The position numbers were made by a program, and so were the translations under genes. DNA of 64,000 bases from Bacillota bacterium (GTDB lineage Bacteria > Bacillota > Sulfobacillia > Sulfobacillales > JAIMBI01). The stretch spans positions 1 through 64,000 of the forward strand of contig JAJZWS010000008.1 in assembly GCA_021846565.1 (NCBI GenBank), in the 5' to 3' direction. Below the pieces are notes generated by a model, which was not told the origin of the DNA, made no database searches, and saw only the letters and a list, made by a program, of their open reading frames with translations. Below are positions 35,448 through 44,284 of this stretch, one piece after another (the stretch's first letter is position 1; every line of letters starts with the position of its first letter).

Positions 35448-36785
35448 CTATCCCGTTTCGTGGTCGGGGCGCCGGCCGCCGGGCACATCATCCGTCTCCA
35501 AAGGTTTCCGCTTCATCCGCACGCGCTTGACCCGGCGGCCCACCACCTGGGCGGCCGTCAGCTCCAGGTCCCCAGAGCGCACCGTCTCTCCCTGGACGGG
35601 CGCTCGTCCCAACAAGTGTAGGATAAATCCCCCGAGCGTATCGACGTCGGCATCCGGGTCCGCCACCTGGAACCCCGGCGGCAGATCCTCCAGCGCGGTG
35701 CGGCCGTCGGCTTCGAGCTCGTCGCCCCCCACTTCCCGAAACGGGGGCTCCTCGGCGTCATACTCATCGTGGATCTCGCCGACGATTTCCTCCAGCAGGT
35801 CTTCAATGGTCACCAGCCCGGCGGTGCCGCCAAATTCGTCCACCACGATGGCCAGGTGCGTGCGCTCCCGGCGAAAGTCGGCCAACAGCTCGTCCACTTT
35901 TTTGCTTTCGGGCACGTAGTACGCGGGGCGCAGCAGCGAGGCCACCGGCGTCTCCAACGATCGCTCGCGCGCATACGCCAAAATATCGCGCGCGTACAGC
36001 ACCCCAATCACGTCGTCAATCGACTCGCGCCATACGGGAATGCGGGAGTGGCCCACCTGAATGACGGCCTCCCATGCCGACGCCAGCGTTGTGTCTGCCG
36101 AAATCGTGTGCATGTCCATCCGCGGCACCATCACGTTGTGCACCGGAGTATCGGACAACTCGAAGATGCCTTGGATCATTTCCCGCTCTTCTTGCTCCAA
36201 AAGACCCTCTTCCTGACCCACGTCCACCAGGTTGCGAATCTCTTCCTCGGTCAAGAGCCGCCGCCCGTCGGCCTGACCTCCAAGCGCGCGGATGGCTCCC
36301 AGCCCCAGCCAACTCAACACATTGACCACCGGCGTGAAAATGGCGGCCGACACCGCCAAGAGCCGGTGCAGAGCCAGCGCCACGCGGTCCGGGTGGTGGG
36401 CGGCGTAGGTTTTGGGCGTGATTTCCGCGACCAGCAACACCACCACCGTCATCACCACCGTGGCGACGGTGACGCCCAGCGGACCCAGCGCCGCCACCAG
36501 CAGCGCGGTGGCAATAGCCGACGCGGCGATGTTCGTGAGGTTGTTGCCCACCAGCACGGTGCCCAACACGCGGTTGGGCTCGCGCGCCATCCGCTCGATG
36601 TCCGCGCCCCCGGGCAAACCGTCATCCGCCAGCCGTCGGGCCCGCCCCCGCGAAAGCGCCATCATGGCGGTTTCCGACATCGAGTACAAGGCGGACAGGC
36701 CCAGCAGCACCGCGATCAGGACGAGCTCCAGCCACGGCAGATGCCCCGCCAATTGCCCGAGGTGCGCCCAAGTGCGTGCGTTAAT
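35448..36785 (-). CDS. CNNM/CorC-type membrane protein with CBS domains
   Basis: About 445 residues. N-terminal DUF21 transmembrane domain (LELVLIAVLLGLSALYSMSE, then GTVLVGNNLTNIAASAIATA), a CBS pair (VMVPRMDMHTISADTTLASA and VASLLRPAYYVPESKKVDEL), the linker FRRERTHLAIVVDEFGGTAG and a C-terminal CorC/HlyC domain. The family is linked to magnesium or cobalt efflux and resistance. The start is unusual: no in-frame ATG, GTG or TTG fits upstream, and an ATT at 36785 is placed after AAGGAGGCGGACGGTC and overlaps the dgkA TAA. An alternative is a downstream GTG inside the first helix. Confidence 0.9.
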   Translation of the reverse strand: MNARTWAHLGQLAGHLPWLELVLIAVLLGLSALYSMSETAMMALSRGRARRLADDGLPGGADIERMAREPNRVLGTVLVGNNLTNIAASAIATALLVAALGPLGVTVATVVMTVVVLLVAEITPKTYAAHHPDRVALALHRLLAVSAAIFTPVVNVLSWLGLGAIRALGGQADGRRLLTEEEIRNLVDVGQEEGLLEQEEREMIQGIFELSDTPVHNVMVPRMDMHTISADTTLASAWEAVIQVGHSRIPVWRESIDDVIGVLYARDILAYARERSLETPVASLLRPAYYVPESKKVDELLADFRRERTHLAIVVDEFGGTAGLVTIEDLLEEIVGEIHDEYDAEEPPFREVGGDELEADGRTALEDLPPGFQVADPDADVDTLGGFILHLLGRAPVQGETVRSGDLELTAAQVVGRRVKRVRMKRKPLETDDVPGGRRPDHETG

Positions 36786-37284
36786 GACCGTCCGCCTCCT
36801 TCCGTCGGGCGGGCGAGGGCCACACCGCGGCGGCGGCCACAAACAGGAGACCTGCCAGCAAAAGCGCCAGGCCGGCGGGCGTGTGGGTGGCCCACACGCC
36901 CACACGGCCGGGGATTTCGGGGAGGCGGCCACCCAAAATCCACACGCCCAGCACCAGCGCACCCGCCGCGCCAAACAGGACCGCGGCCGCCGCCAGATCT
37001 TTAGCCGTCCCGGCCAGCGGAGAGAAGCCGGGGTGGGCCAGATCCGTGACCGCTTCGATTGCCGTGTTCACGAGTTCCAACGCCACCACCAGGATGAGAA
37101 GCACCACCAGCACCGAAAATTTGGTCGGCCCGATGCCTTCGAGCATCCCCAGCGCCACGGCCACCGCCCCCAGCACCGTGTGCACGCGCAGGTTGCGCTC
37201 GTGCCGGTAGGCCCACCAAAGGCCGTGGGCTGCGTAGCCAAACGACGCCCAAAAAGACCCGGCCGTATGTCGATCTTGGGTCAC
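36781..37284 (-). CDS. dgkA: Diacylglycerol/undecaprenol kinase
   Basis: 167 residues with three helices in the kinase core. The signature ALELVNTAIEAVTDL and KDLAAAAVLFGA are the active-site helices. In Gram-positives it phosphorylates undecaprenol rather than diacylglycerol. It has an extra helix at the C-terminus (THTPAGLALLLAGLLFVAAA), longer than the 123-residue Bacillus protein. It follows ybeY by two bases. Confidence 0.93.
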   Translation of the reverse strand: MTQDRHTAGSFWASFGYAAHGLWWAYRHERNLRVHTVLGAVAVALGMLEGIGPTKFSVLVVLLILVVALELVNTAIEAVTDLAHPGFSPLAGTAKDLAAAAVLFGAAGALVLGVWILGGRLPEIPGRVGVWATHTPAGLALLLAGLLFVAAAAVWPSPARRKEADGH

Positions 37285-37286
37285 GC

Positions 37287-37730
37287 CTACCCGCGCTCCA
37301 ATCCTACGGCGGCCAAAATGGCCTCGGTCGTGGCCATCATACGCGCTTCGTCATCGGGCACCTCATGGTCGTACCCCAGCAGATGCAACAGGCCATGCAC
37401 CGCGAGAAACCCCACCTCACGTTCGGGCGAGTGCCCGTAGTCGTCCGCCTGGGTCAGTGCACGCTCAATCGAGATCACAATGTCGCCCAACACCGGGTCC
37501 TCGGGGTCCGCCGCCTCGCCCTCCCGCTGGCTGAAGGACAACACGTCCGTGGGTCCCTCACGGCCCCGCCACTCGGCGTTCAACGCCGCAATCGTGGGGT
37601 TGTCGGTCAACAGCACTGACACGGCCGCCTTCTCCAGGTGCAGCTCACTGAGGCCGCGAGTTAGGACCCGACGAACCGTCTCCTCCCACGCGGCGCAGTC
37701 GTCGGGCTGACTCGTGACCCATATCTCCAC
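37287..37730 (-). CDS. ybeY: Endoribonuclease YbeY
   Basis: 147 residues. Metal-dependent RNase in 16S rRNA 3' maturation and ribosome quality control. The zinc motif HGLLHLLGYDHE (about residues 115-126) and the upstream PTDVLSFSQ are diagnostic. GTG 37730 follows AGAGGAG and lies inside the end of pgpH, an 86-base overlap. The usual order phoH-pgpH-ybeY-dgkA is kept. Confidence 0.96.
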   Translation of the reverse strand: MEIWVTSQPDDCAAWEETVRRVLTRGLSELHLEKAAVSVLLTDNPTIAALNAEWRGREGPTDVLSFSQREGEAADPEDPVLGDIVISIERALTQADDYGHSPEREVGFLAVHGLLHLLGYDHEVPDDEARMMATTEAILAAVGLERG

Positions 37731-39879
37731 GTTTCTGGCTCCTCTCCATTTCTTTGAGGACCGGGTCGGGGTACTCGATCCGGGTGTGGAACACCCCCGT
37801 GAGGACCCGGGTGAACGTGCGGGCCACCGTGTCCAGGTCGCGCAGCGTCAGGTTGGCCTCGTCCAGCTGGCCGTCTTCCAGCCGTTCGCGAATGAGCCGC
37901 CGCACCACCTGTTCAATCGACTGCGCGTTGGGATTCTTCAAGGTCCGGGTGGTGGCTTCGCTGGCATCGGCCAGCATGACGATGGCCGCCTCCTTGGTTT
38001 GGGGCTTGGGACCCTCATAGCGAAAGTCCACTTCGGCCACCCCCTCGCCCGTGTCCAGATCGCGCGCCTTCTCGTAAAAATAGCGCATGACGGTCGTCCC
38101 GTGGTGCTGCCGGATGAACTGCTGGATGACGTCCGGCAGCCGGTGCTGGCGCGCCAGCTCTACACCATCTTTGACGTGCGAGCCGATGATGAGCGACGAC
38201 AGGCTGGGGGCCAGCTTGTCGTGCGGGTTTTCTGCCCCGTACTGGTTGTCGATAAAGAAATACGGCCGCTTCAACTTGCCCACGTCGTGGTAGATGGCCC
38301 CCACACGGGCCAAGAGCGCATCGCCCCCGACCGCCTCGGTGGCGGCTTCCGCCAAATTACCCACCATGATGCTGTGCAGATACGTCCCGGGCGCTTCCAC
38401 CAACAGCTTGCGCAGCAGGGGCTGATTCGGGCCGGAGAGTTCGATGAGGCGGACGGCCGAGACGATGCCGAACGGCGCTTCGAGAAAGGGTGTGGACCCC
38501 ACCACCAGCACCGCCGCCAGGGCGCCGTCCACAAACGCCCACACAAGCTGCTGCCACACCGCCACCTGGACAAGCGCGGCGCCCGACATGAAGTCCAGCG
38601 ACAGCAGGGTCACCAGGTTCACCACGCCGACCAAAAGTCCCACGCGAATCACGTCATGGCGGTTGGAAAGGCGCGACACCCCCACCACCCCCGCGACCGA
38701 TCCAAACCACGCCACCGCGGCGGTCGGCAAGTCCGTCCCGGACAGAAGCCCCGTCGCCGTGGCCAGGACGGCGGCGGTCATTATCGCGACGGTGGGATCC
38801 ACCAGGGTCGCCAGCAAAATGGCAGCGGTGGGCACGATCACAAACGCCGCTTCGGGCACCTGGGCCAGCAGCTGCGCGGCCAAGAGCCCCAGAACCGTCA
38901 CCACGCCCCAAATCAAGAGCCGGGACCAGTCTCGGGCCATCTGGCGCCGAAATCCCCAGAGAAAGCCCGCTTCGACGGCGGCCAGCACCAGGCCAAACAG
39001 AAAGCCTCCCGCCAGCGGGGCGGGATCGAATCCGCGGTTCAAAAGACCGAGCGCGGACAGCGCCCGCACCTCACCCGCCGTGACCACCTTGCCCGCGACA
39101 ATGACCCGCTGCCCCTTGAAGATGCGCACGTCGGGGACAGCCCCCTCGGCGGCCTGACGACGCACCGCCGTCTGGGTCTTGTTTACAAATGTGTTGGGCT
39201 TCAGCAGACTCGTGGAGAGCGACGTCAAAAACAGCCGGAGCCCAGGATCGGGCTCTTCGGTGTTGGCCAAGTCCCCAATGAAGCCTTTGGCTTCCGCCAG
39301 CGAGGTGCTGGTGTTGCGCACGCCCGTGCCATTGCCCAGCACTGACGCCAGGATGACGTTGGTGTCCTGGGACAAGCCCGCGAGGGTCGCGGGCGGCAGC
39401 GTCAGCACCTCGCCCCAGACGCTCTGGGGCAGCCCAATGGGAATGGCGGACGAGGCGGTGGCTTCACGCGCCGCCAGCGGGACGGCAGCGTCGGCCGACA
39501 GATTGGTGATGGTTTGAAAATCGTTGGCGGCCGCCTGCTGGGCCGACGTGAGCACATGGGGGTCGGTGGAGTACACCGGAGGCACGGCGCGCGCTGCCGC
39601 CGCCCGGGCTGCGGCCGTGGAGGCGTAATCAATAGCGGCAAACGGGGCCACGACCGTCTTGGGCGCGACGTCCCCCACCTGCACGTTCACGCGCTGGCCG
39701 TACAGGCTGGCGGAAAAGATCACCCCCACGAGCAACCACACCATCAGACCCAGCAACACGAGGCGCGCCGTGCCCGACGGCGGCGTCCGGCCGCCCCCCG
39801 CAGCCGCCAGCCACTGCCGCCACCCGCCAACGGCCGGCGGCACCGGCTGGCCGCCGGCCTTATCTGTTGGCCTGTCCAT
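37645..39879 (-). CDS. pgpH: Seven-TM HD-domain phosphodiesterase PgpH family
   Basis: 744 residues. An N-terminal helix (ARLVLLGLMVWLLVGVIFSA) leads to an extracellular 7TMR-HDED domain, then a seven-helix membrane bundle (about residues 300-470) and a cytosolic HD domain with VGAIYHDVGKLKRPYFFIDN and IIGSHVKDGVELARQHRLP. Family members hydrolyse c-di-AMP. It overlaps phoH by 20 bases and ybeY by 86; the last 40 residues are charged and could be a read-through into the neighbour. Confidence 0.95.
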   Translation of the reverse strand: MDRPTDKAGGQPVPPAVGGWRQWLAAAGGGRTPPSGTARLVLLGLMVWLLVGVIFSASLYGQRVNVQVGDVAPKTVVAPFAAIDYASTAAARAAAARAVPPVYSTDPHVLTSAQQAAANDFQTITNLSADAAVPLAAREATASSAIPIGLPQSVWGEVLTLPPATLAGLSQDTNVILASVLGNGTGVRNTSTSLAEAKGFIGDLANTEEPDPGLRLFLTSLSTSLLKPNTFVNKTQTAVRRQAAEGAVPDVRIFKGQRVIVAGKVVTAGEVRALSALGLLNRGFDPAPLAGGFLFGLVLAAVEAGFLWGFRRQMARDWSRLLIWGVVTVLGLLAAQLLAQVPEAAFVIVPTAAILLATLVDPTVAIMTAAVLATATGLLSGTDLPTAAVAWFGSVAGVVGVSRLSNRHDVIRVGLLVGVVNLVTLLSLDFMSGAALVQVAVWQQLVWAFVDGALAAVLVVGSTPFLEAPFGIVSAVRLIELSGPNQPLLRKLLVEAPGTYLHSIMVGNLAEAATEAVGGDALLARVGAIYHDVGKLKRPYFFIDNQYGAENPHDKLAPSLSSLIIGSHVKDGVELARQHRLPDVIQQFIRQHHGTTVMRYFYEKARDLDTGEGVAEVDFRYEGPKPQTKEAAIVMLADASEATTRTLKNPNAQSIEQVVRRLIRERLEDGQLDEANLTLRDLDTVARTFTRVLTGVFHTRIEYPDPVLKEMERSQKRGDMGHESARRLRRVGGDGSSGPNSRPQ

Positions 39880-40840
39880 CGCCCTCCCGCCGCTCCTTCG
39901 CTTCGTAGGCCTGCACGATGGCTTGCACCAACGGGTGCCGCACGACGTCGCGCTGTGAAAATCTTACCACCGCAATGTCGGCCACGCCTTGGAGGATGCC
40001 GGCGGCCTCAGTCAGCCCGGAGGCCGTGCCGGACGGCAGATCCACCTGCGTGACGTCCCCGGTCACCACCACCTGGGACCCAAAGCCAATGCGCGTCAGA
40101 AACATCTTCATCTGCTCCGCCGTGGTGTTCTGCGCCTCATCCAAAATCATAAAGCTATTGTCCAGGGTGCGCCCCCGCATGTACGCTAGCGGCGCCACTT
40201 CGATCTGACCCCGTTCCCGATACCGCTCCACCGCCTCGATGCCCAACATCTCAAACAGCGCGTCGTACAGCGGCCGCAAATACGGGTGCACCTTGTCTTC
40301 CAGGTCCCCGGGCAGAAACCCGAGCCGCTCTCCGGCCTCCACCGCCGGGCGCGTGAGCACCAGCCGCTCCACAGACCGGGCCTTCAACTCCGCCACAGCG
40401 CGGGCCATGGCCAGAAACGTCTTGCCCGTGCCGGCGGGCCCAATCCCAAACACCAGCGAGTGGTGCCGCATCGCCGCCACGTAGCGCGCTTGGCCGAACG
40501 TTTTCGGTCGCAGGGGCCGACCGCGCACGGTCGTGGCCACGATGTCGGTCAGCAGATTGCGAAATGCGTCCACTCGATCCTCGCGGACCGCTTCCAAAGC
40601 GGCCTCCACCGTCTCAACGCCCACCGCCTCGCCGGCCGACACCCACTCCGCCAGGAGGTCCAGGGTTTGCTGCACCTGATCCTGCGCCTCGGGCGCCCCC
40701 ACAATGCCCACCACATTTCCACGCGCGGTCAGGTGCACGTCCAACGCGCGTTCCAAGCGCTTCAGGTGCACATCGCCGCGCCCCCACAGGCGTGCGGCCA
40801 GTCGGTTGTCCCCAATCACCCATTCGACGGCTTGGGGCAT
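39860..40840 (-). CDS. phoH: PhoH family ATPase
   Basis: 326 residues. A short RNA-binding-like N-terminus, then the P-loop GIGPAGTGKTFLAMARAV (about residues 130-147) and Walker B ILDEAQNTTAEQMKMFLTR. Typical of PhoH proteins, predicted RNA helicase or nucleoside-triphosphatase. It lies between yqfD and pgpH in the conserved order; the stop overlaps pgpH. Confidence 0.95.
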   Translation of the reverse strand: MPQAVEWVIGDNRLAARLWGRGDVHLKRLERALDVHLTARGNVVGIVGAPEAQDQVQQTLDLLAEWVSAGEAVGVETVEAALEAVREDRVDAFRNLLTDIVATTVRGRPLRPKTFGQARYVAAMRHHSLVFGIGPAGTGKTFLAMARAVAELKARSVERLVLTRPAVEAGERLGFLPGDLEDKVHPYLRPLYDALFEMLGIEAVERYRERGQIEVAPLAYMRGRTLDNSFMILDEAQNTTAEQMKMFLTRIGFGSQVVVTGDVTQVDLPSGTASGLTEAAGILQGVADIAVVRFSQRDVVRHPLVQAIVQAYEAKERREGDGQANR

Positions 40841-40866
40841 CGGGTCCCCCCTTCACTCGCCCTTGG

Positions 40867-42066
40867 TCAGGGTTGTACTGCTGATGATGGCTCGATCCCG
40901 ATCGGCGACAAATGGCTGACGGGTATCGCAATATCCTGTTCCACGCGGGCCGTCGCCGTGCATGCCGCCCCAGTCTGCGTCGGCCGACATTGAACCTGCC
41001 GCGTCCCCAGGCGTGCCCCCGGCTCCAGCTGGCGACTCATCGCCGCCAGCGCCGCCGCCCGAGCGCGGGACACGGCCACCCGTGCACTCAGGCGCACGCG
41101 AACCAGCGCCTCTTCAGTATATACCACGCGAACCCACGCGCCCGGCAGGCGCACGCCAAACCAGGTGAGGGGCGTCGACTGGACCCGGGCGCGCCAGTAG
41201 CGCGGCAGCTCACGACCAAGCCCCCCCACCTGCCACACGTCGCCCGACAGCACCAGGTACGACCGGACCACAATGCGGCCGGTAGCGTGGGGACGCTCCA
41301 CCGTGCCGGATTGGAATCCCGTGGCCTGTACCTGAAAGCCGCCCACCACCTCACCGGCCGCGCCCCCGCGCTGCCCGCTGGCCAAAGTCCAACCTCGGAT
41401 GAGCGGCGTGCCGCGCTGGACGTCCTGGCCATCGCGCACCAACACCTCCCCCAGGTACCCGTGGATCCGGACAATGCGCGCCGCACGGGAGGCCACCAGC
41501 TCGGTCACGGGGCCTGCGTGGGGTGCCCGGCCATAAAAGCGATGCAGGGACACCACCGCCAGGGCGCCATGGACGCGGATGCCCACCCACGCCAGGCCGG
41601 GGATCTGCTGCACAATGCGGGACTCGATGCGGTCAACCGGCAGCCCGTCCCGCATGGCACCCGGCGACAAGCCAGCGGCTTCGGCGGCCGACAGGACGCG
41701 GGCAGCCATGACCGGAGTAGTGCCGGCCACCGCGACCACCCAGACTCGCGGCGTGGCATACGCAAACAGGGTGGCGGCCAGCACGGCCCCCACCCACAAC
41801 CCGGGGCGTGTCCATGTCTGGCGCCAAACGACGGGCCATCCCCCCCGCCGCCCAAAATGCACGCGCACGCTCAAGCCGGCCGCCTGGTGACGCAAGGTAC
41901 GAGCCGCTGGCAGCGTCATGCGCCACACCGCACCCCGCCGCCGGCAGCGCACGTCCGTCACCCGACACCCAGCGAGGGCCAGCCGCGACAGCAGTTCGGC
42001 CGTCTCGGTCGACCGCACCTCGACCCAGACCCAGCCCTGCAGAAATGCCAGGATGCGCGTCAGCAC
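40867..42066 (-). CDS. yqfD: Sporulation protein YqfD
   Basis: 399 residues. The family is found in spore-formers and made under sigma-E; its role is structural or signalling in the mother cell. Two features are clear: one membrane helix (LWVGAVLAATLFAYATPRVW, about residues 92-112) after an N-terminal cytosolic part, and a long extracytoplasmic domain beginning about residue 115 with the GIRVHGALAVVSL part and the GEVLVRDGQDVQRGTPLIRG barrel segment. It directly follows yqfC, with a short overlap. Confidence 0.88.
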   Translation of the reverse strand: MLTRILAFLQGWVWVEVRSTETAELLSRLALAGCRVTDVRCRRRGAVWRMTLPAARTLRHQAAGLSVRVHFGRRGGWPVVWRQTWTRPGLWVGAVLAATLFAYATPRVWVVAVAGTTPVMAARVLSAAEAAGLSPGAMRDGLPVDRIESRIVQQIPGLAWVGIRVHGALAVVSLHRFYGRAPHAGPVTELVASRAARIVRIHGYLGEVLVRDGQDVQRGTPLIRGWTLASGQRGGAAGEVVGGFQVQATGFQSGTVERPHATGRIVVRSYLVLSGDVWQVGGLGRELPRYWRARVQSTPLTWFGVRLPGAWVRVVYTEEALVRVRLSARVAVSRARAAALAAMSRQLEPGARLGTRQVQCRPTQTGAACTATARVEQDIAIPVSHLSPIGIEPSSAVQP

Positions 42067-42350
42067 CGCTCACCGTTGTCAAACCGCAGATGGCGAATCT
42101 GCCCGGTCACCACCAGCTCGTCTCGGCTGATCCATCCGATAACCAGATTGGCGCCTTCGACGGCCACCGTGGCCCGGGCGGTGGGCAGGTGCACCACCAC
42201 CAGCCGCGGTCCGAACCGGGCTACGCCCCGGTGGTTGGTGATACGCACCTGGAAGCGGCCCACCACCTCCACCCGCGCAACGTTCATCAGAGCGTCCGGC
42301 GGGAGGTCTAGCCACTCGGCGGCACGCTGACGCAGGCCCAGTCCCCGCTG
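42060..42350 (-). CDS. yqfC: YabP/YqfC family sporulation protein
   Basis: 96 residues, the same length as the Bacillus 93-residue protein. The pattern AAEWLDLPPDALMNVARVEV, RFQVRITNHRGVARFGPRLV and LVIGWISRDELVVTGQIRHL matches the family. I chose GTG 42350 by length alignment; GGGGGGCAAGGC lies upstream. GTG 42395 and TTG 42386 are alternatives. It is the first of the pair yqfC-yqfD, usually transcribed by sigma-E. Confidence 0.88.
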   Translation of the reverse strand, partial: QRGLGLRQRAAEWLDLPPDALMNVARVEVVGRFQVRITNHRGVARFGPRLVVVHLPTARATVAVEGANLVIGWISRDELVVTGQIRHLRFDNGERC

Positions 42351-42507
42351 CACCGCCTTGCCCCCCGCTCGACGCCTCGTTGGGGTCAAGCTATGCACCC
42401 CCCGGGCGATGATGACCCGACGCCAAGCAGGAATCTCGGCCGCTACCGCGAAATTGCGACGCAGTGACCCACGCGTGTTGCTGAGACCCACCCGAGGAGG
42501 CCAATCC

Positions 42508-43155
42508 ATGTTCATTGGAGCCGTGCGTATCGTCACCGCCGAGGACTATCGCCGTCTCGTGGCCACCGGCGCCGTGGTAATGGACCTCCGGTGGCCCATC
42601 GACTACTTGGATGGGCACTTGGATGGCGCATTGTCGTGTCCGGGGGGTCGCTACCTGTGGCGGCCGCGCCTGGCGACGCTGCTAGGAGGTCGCCCCGCCG
42701 TGCTGATTGGCCGCGGCCCGGTGGACGTGGGCGACATCGCCGCCGAAATGGAACAGCAGGGCTTGGACGTCATCGGCATGCTGAGCGGCACCCCGGCCGC
42801 TTGGAAGGCACGCGGCCTGCCGGTTCGCAGCTGGCGCCGCATCTGGCGCAGCGACTGGGAGCTTTTGAATCCGCGCCCCCCGGTGCTGGACGTGCGGGAG
42901 CCGGAGGAGGCGCACGACGACTGGCCGGAAGGCATTGCGCTGCCCCTGTCCGGGTGGACCGGCACCTTGCCCGAGCCGGCGCAAGCCGCACAACAAGCTT
43001 TGGTGGTCGGGCCGCGTCCACGGGTGGCTTGGGCGGCCACGCGCCTGTTTGAGGGAGGGCTGACGAAAGTGTTCTGTCTCCCGGATGCGACAGAAATTGA
43101 TCCCCGCGAGGCTCGGGGGGAGCGCGAGCCTGCTATTCGGTACCCAGGCGGTTGA
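42508..43155 (+). CDS. Tandem rhodanese-like protein without catalytic Cys
   Basis: 215 residues with two rhodanese-like halves. The first (VVMDLRWPIDYLDGHLDGAL) and second (PPVLDVREPEEAHDDWPEGI) show the family's Asp-x-Arg start. The position where each active-site Cys should be reads AVLIGRGPVDV and ALVVGPRPRV, so neither half can transfer sulfur. It may be a regulatory or binding domain. GAGGAGG precedes ATG 42508. It is on the plus strand between yqfC and yqeY and converges with yqeY, overlapping it by 23 bases. This is an island within the minus-strand housekeeping array. Confidence 0.8.
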   Translation: MFIGAVRIVTAEDYRRLVATGAVVMDLRWPIDYLDGHLDGALSCPGGRYLWRPRLATLLGGRPAVLIGRGPVDVGDIAAEMEQQGLDVIGMLSGTPAAWKARGLPVRSWRRIWRSDWELLNPRPPVLDVREPEEAHDDWPEGIALPLSGWTGTLPEPAQAAQQALVVGPRPRVAWAATRLFEGGLTKVFCLPDATEIDPREARGEREPAIRYPGG

Positions 43156-43591
43156 GCCGGTCCCGCACCACATCCGACACCGTCCGGCCGTCGGCGCGCC
43201 CGCGCGTTTCCGGAAGCACCTTGGCCATGACCGCCCCCAGGTCGCGGGCGCTGGTGGCCCCGACGTGTTCGATGGCGCGGTCCACCAGTGCTTGCAGTTC
43301 GGCAGGCGACAGGGCCGCCGGCAAATACCGGGACAACTCGCTGATTTCAGCCCGTGCCTTGTCTGCCAAGTCTTCGCGGTGAGCCCGTTCAAACTCGGCC
43401 AAGGCATCGCGGCGTTCTTTGATCTCCTTCACGATGACGGCCTGGATCCCCTGGTCATCCATCGTCGTGCGCACGTGGCGCGTCTCCTGGGCCAAGACGG
43501 CTGCCTTCACCTGGCGAATGACCGAGAGGCGCACCGCATGGCGTTCCCTGAGGGCCCGCTTCAAATCTGCGTCCAACTGGTCCCGCAACAT
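43133..43591 (-). CDS. yqeY: GatB/YqeY domain protein
   Basis: 152 residues. Small helical protein related to the tail of GatB, which binds tRNA; in bacteria YqeY has an unclear role in translation or stress. The start MLRDQLDADLKRALRERHAV and the IKERRDALAEFERAHREDLA, SELSRYLPAALSPAELQAL parts are typical. GACGGGAGGGG precedes ATG 43591. It follows rpsU by 38 bases and shares its promoter. Confidence 0.93.
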   Translation of the reverse strand: MLRDQLDADLKRALRERHAVRLSVIRQVKAAVLAQETRHVRTTMDDQGIQAVIVKEIKERRDALAEFERAHREDLADKARAEISELSRYLPAALSPAELQALVDRAIEHVGATSARDLGAVMAKVLPETRGRADGRTVSDVVRDRLNRLGTE

Positions 43592-43629
43592 GCCGCCCCT
43601 CCCGTCTTCGCCTGGTGGTCGCGCCATCG

Positions 43630-43803
43630 CTAGCGCTTCTTCTTGCGGGCCGCCTCGGCCTTCTTCTTCTTGCGAACGCTGGGCTTCTCATAGCGCTCGT
43701 GTCGACGGGCCTCGGCCAGCACCCCCGCCTTTTGGATCTGGCGCTTGAAGCGACGGAGGGCGGCTTCTAAGGTCTCGTTCTTGCCAACCTTGATCTCGGA
43801 CAA
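43630..43803 (-). CDS. rpsU: Small ribosomal subunit protein bS21
   Basis: 57 residues, starting [20 protein letters not shown] and ending in a lysine/arginine-rich tail ([13 protein letters not shown]). It binds 16S rRNA in the 30S head and platform. The start is TTG 43803, with AGGGAG six bases upstream. A consensus promoter lies 57 bases before it. Co-transcribed with yqeY. Confidence 0.95.
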   Translation of the reverse strand: MSEIKVGKNETLEAALRRFKRQIQKAGVLAEARRHERYEKPSVRKKKKAEAARKKKR

Positions 43804-43859
43804 AATCGCTCCCTCCCCTCCACCCGAACAGGGTCGGGATCAAAGAATGTGCTCACCGG

Positions 43860-43888
43860 ATTATACGGGCGCCGAGATCGAGCGTCAA
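43860..43888 (-). promoter_or_regulatory. Strong sigma-A promoter of rpsU-yqeY
   Basis: On the minus strand TTGACG (43888-43883) and a perfect TATAAT (43865-43860) are separated by 17 bases. This is the best sigma-A promoter match that I found in the window, as expected for a ribosomal protein gene. Confidence 0.85.
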
Positions 43889-43946
43889 ACGCCCTGGACC
43901 TCGTGCACAGCCCACTGACGAGGCGGACGGCGCACTCGACCGCCGG

Positions 43947-43980
43947 TGGACGGCCGACGGTCAGATGACTACAATAGTCA
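43947..43980 (+). promoter_or_regulatory. vapBC promoter with overlapping palindromic operator
   Basis: A -35-like TGGACG (43947-43952) and a -10 TACAAT (43970-43975) are 17 bases apart. The -10 is inside the palindrome TGACTA-CAA-TAGTCA (43966-43980), the usual arrangement for autorepression by a toxin-antitoxin complex. Confidence 0.65.
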
Positions 43981-43993
43981 CCGGGAGGTGTCT

Positions 43994-44284
43994 ATGGTGC
44001 GCAAAACCGTCGGCGTGCGGGAAGCCAAAGCGCGACTCAGCCAACTCCTGCGTGAGGTGCAGCGAGGCGACTCCTGGACCATCACGGACCACGGGCGTCC
44101 CGTTGCCCGTCTGGGGTCCGCCGAGGAAAGCGACTTATCATTGCCCGAGCGCATCCAGCGACTGAAAGACCGAGGCTGGATCGTCCCCCTGAACCATGAG
44201 CCCCTGCCCTTGCCCCCCCCCCTGCCGCTGGAGCAGGGCACCGCCTCGCGTTGGCTCGAGGAAGACCGCGGTCATGACATCTAG
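43994..44284 (+). CDS. vapB: Phd/YefM-type antitoxin
   Basis: 96 residues. N-terminal Phd/YefM DNA-binding fold: TVGVREAKARLSQLLREVQR and SWTITDHGRPVARLG. The C-terminal half wraps the toxin; it has a proline-rich segment encoded over a run of ten C (44213-44222). GGGAGGTG precedes ATG 43994. It overlaps the toxin gene by 11 bases. The operator just upstream suggests autoregulation. Confidence 0.9.
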   Translation: MVRKTVGVREAKARLSQLLREVQRGDSWTITDHGRPVARLGSAEESDLSLPERIQRLKDRGWIVPLNHEPLPLPPPLPLEQGTASRWLEEDRGHDI

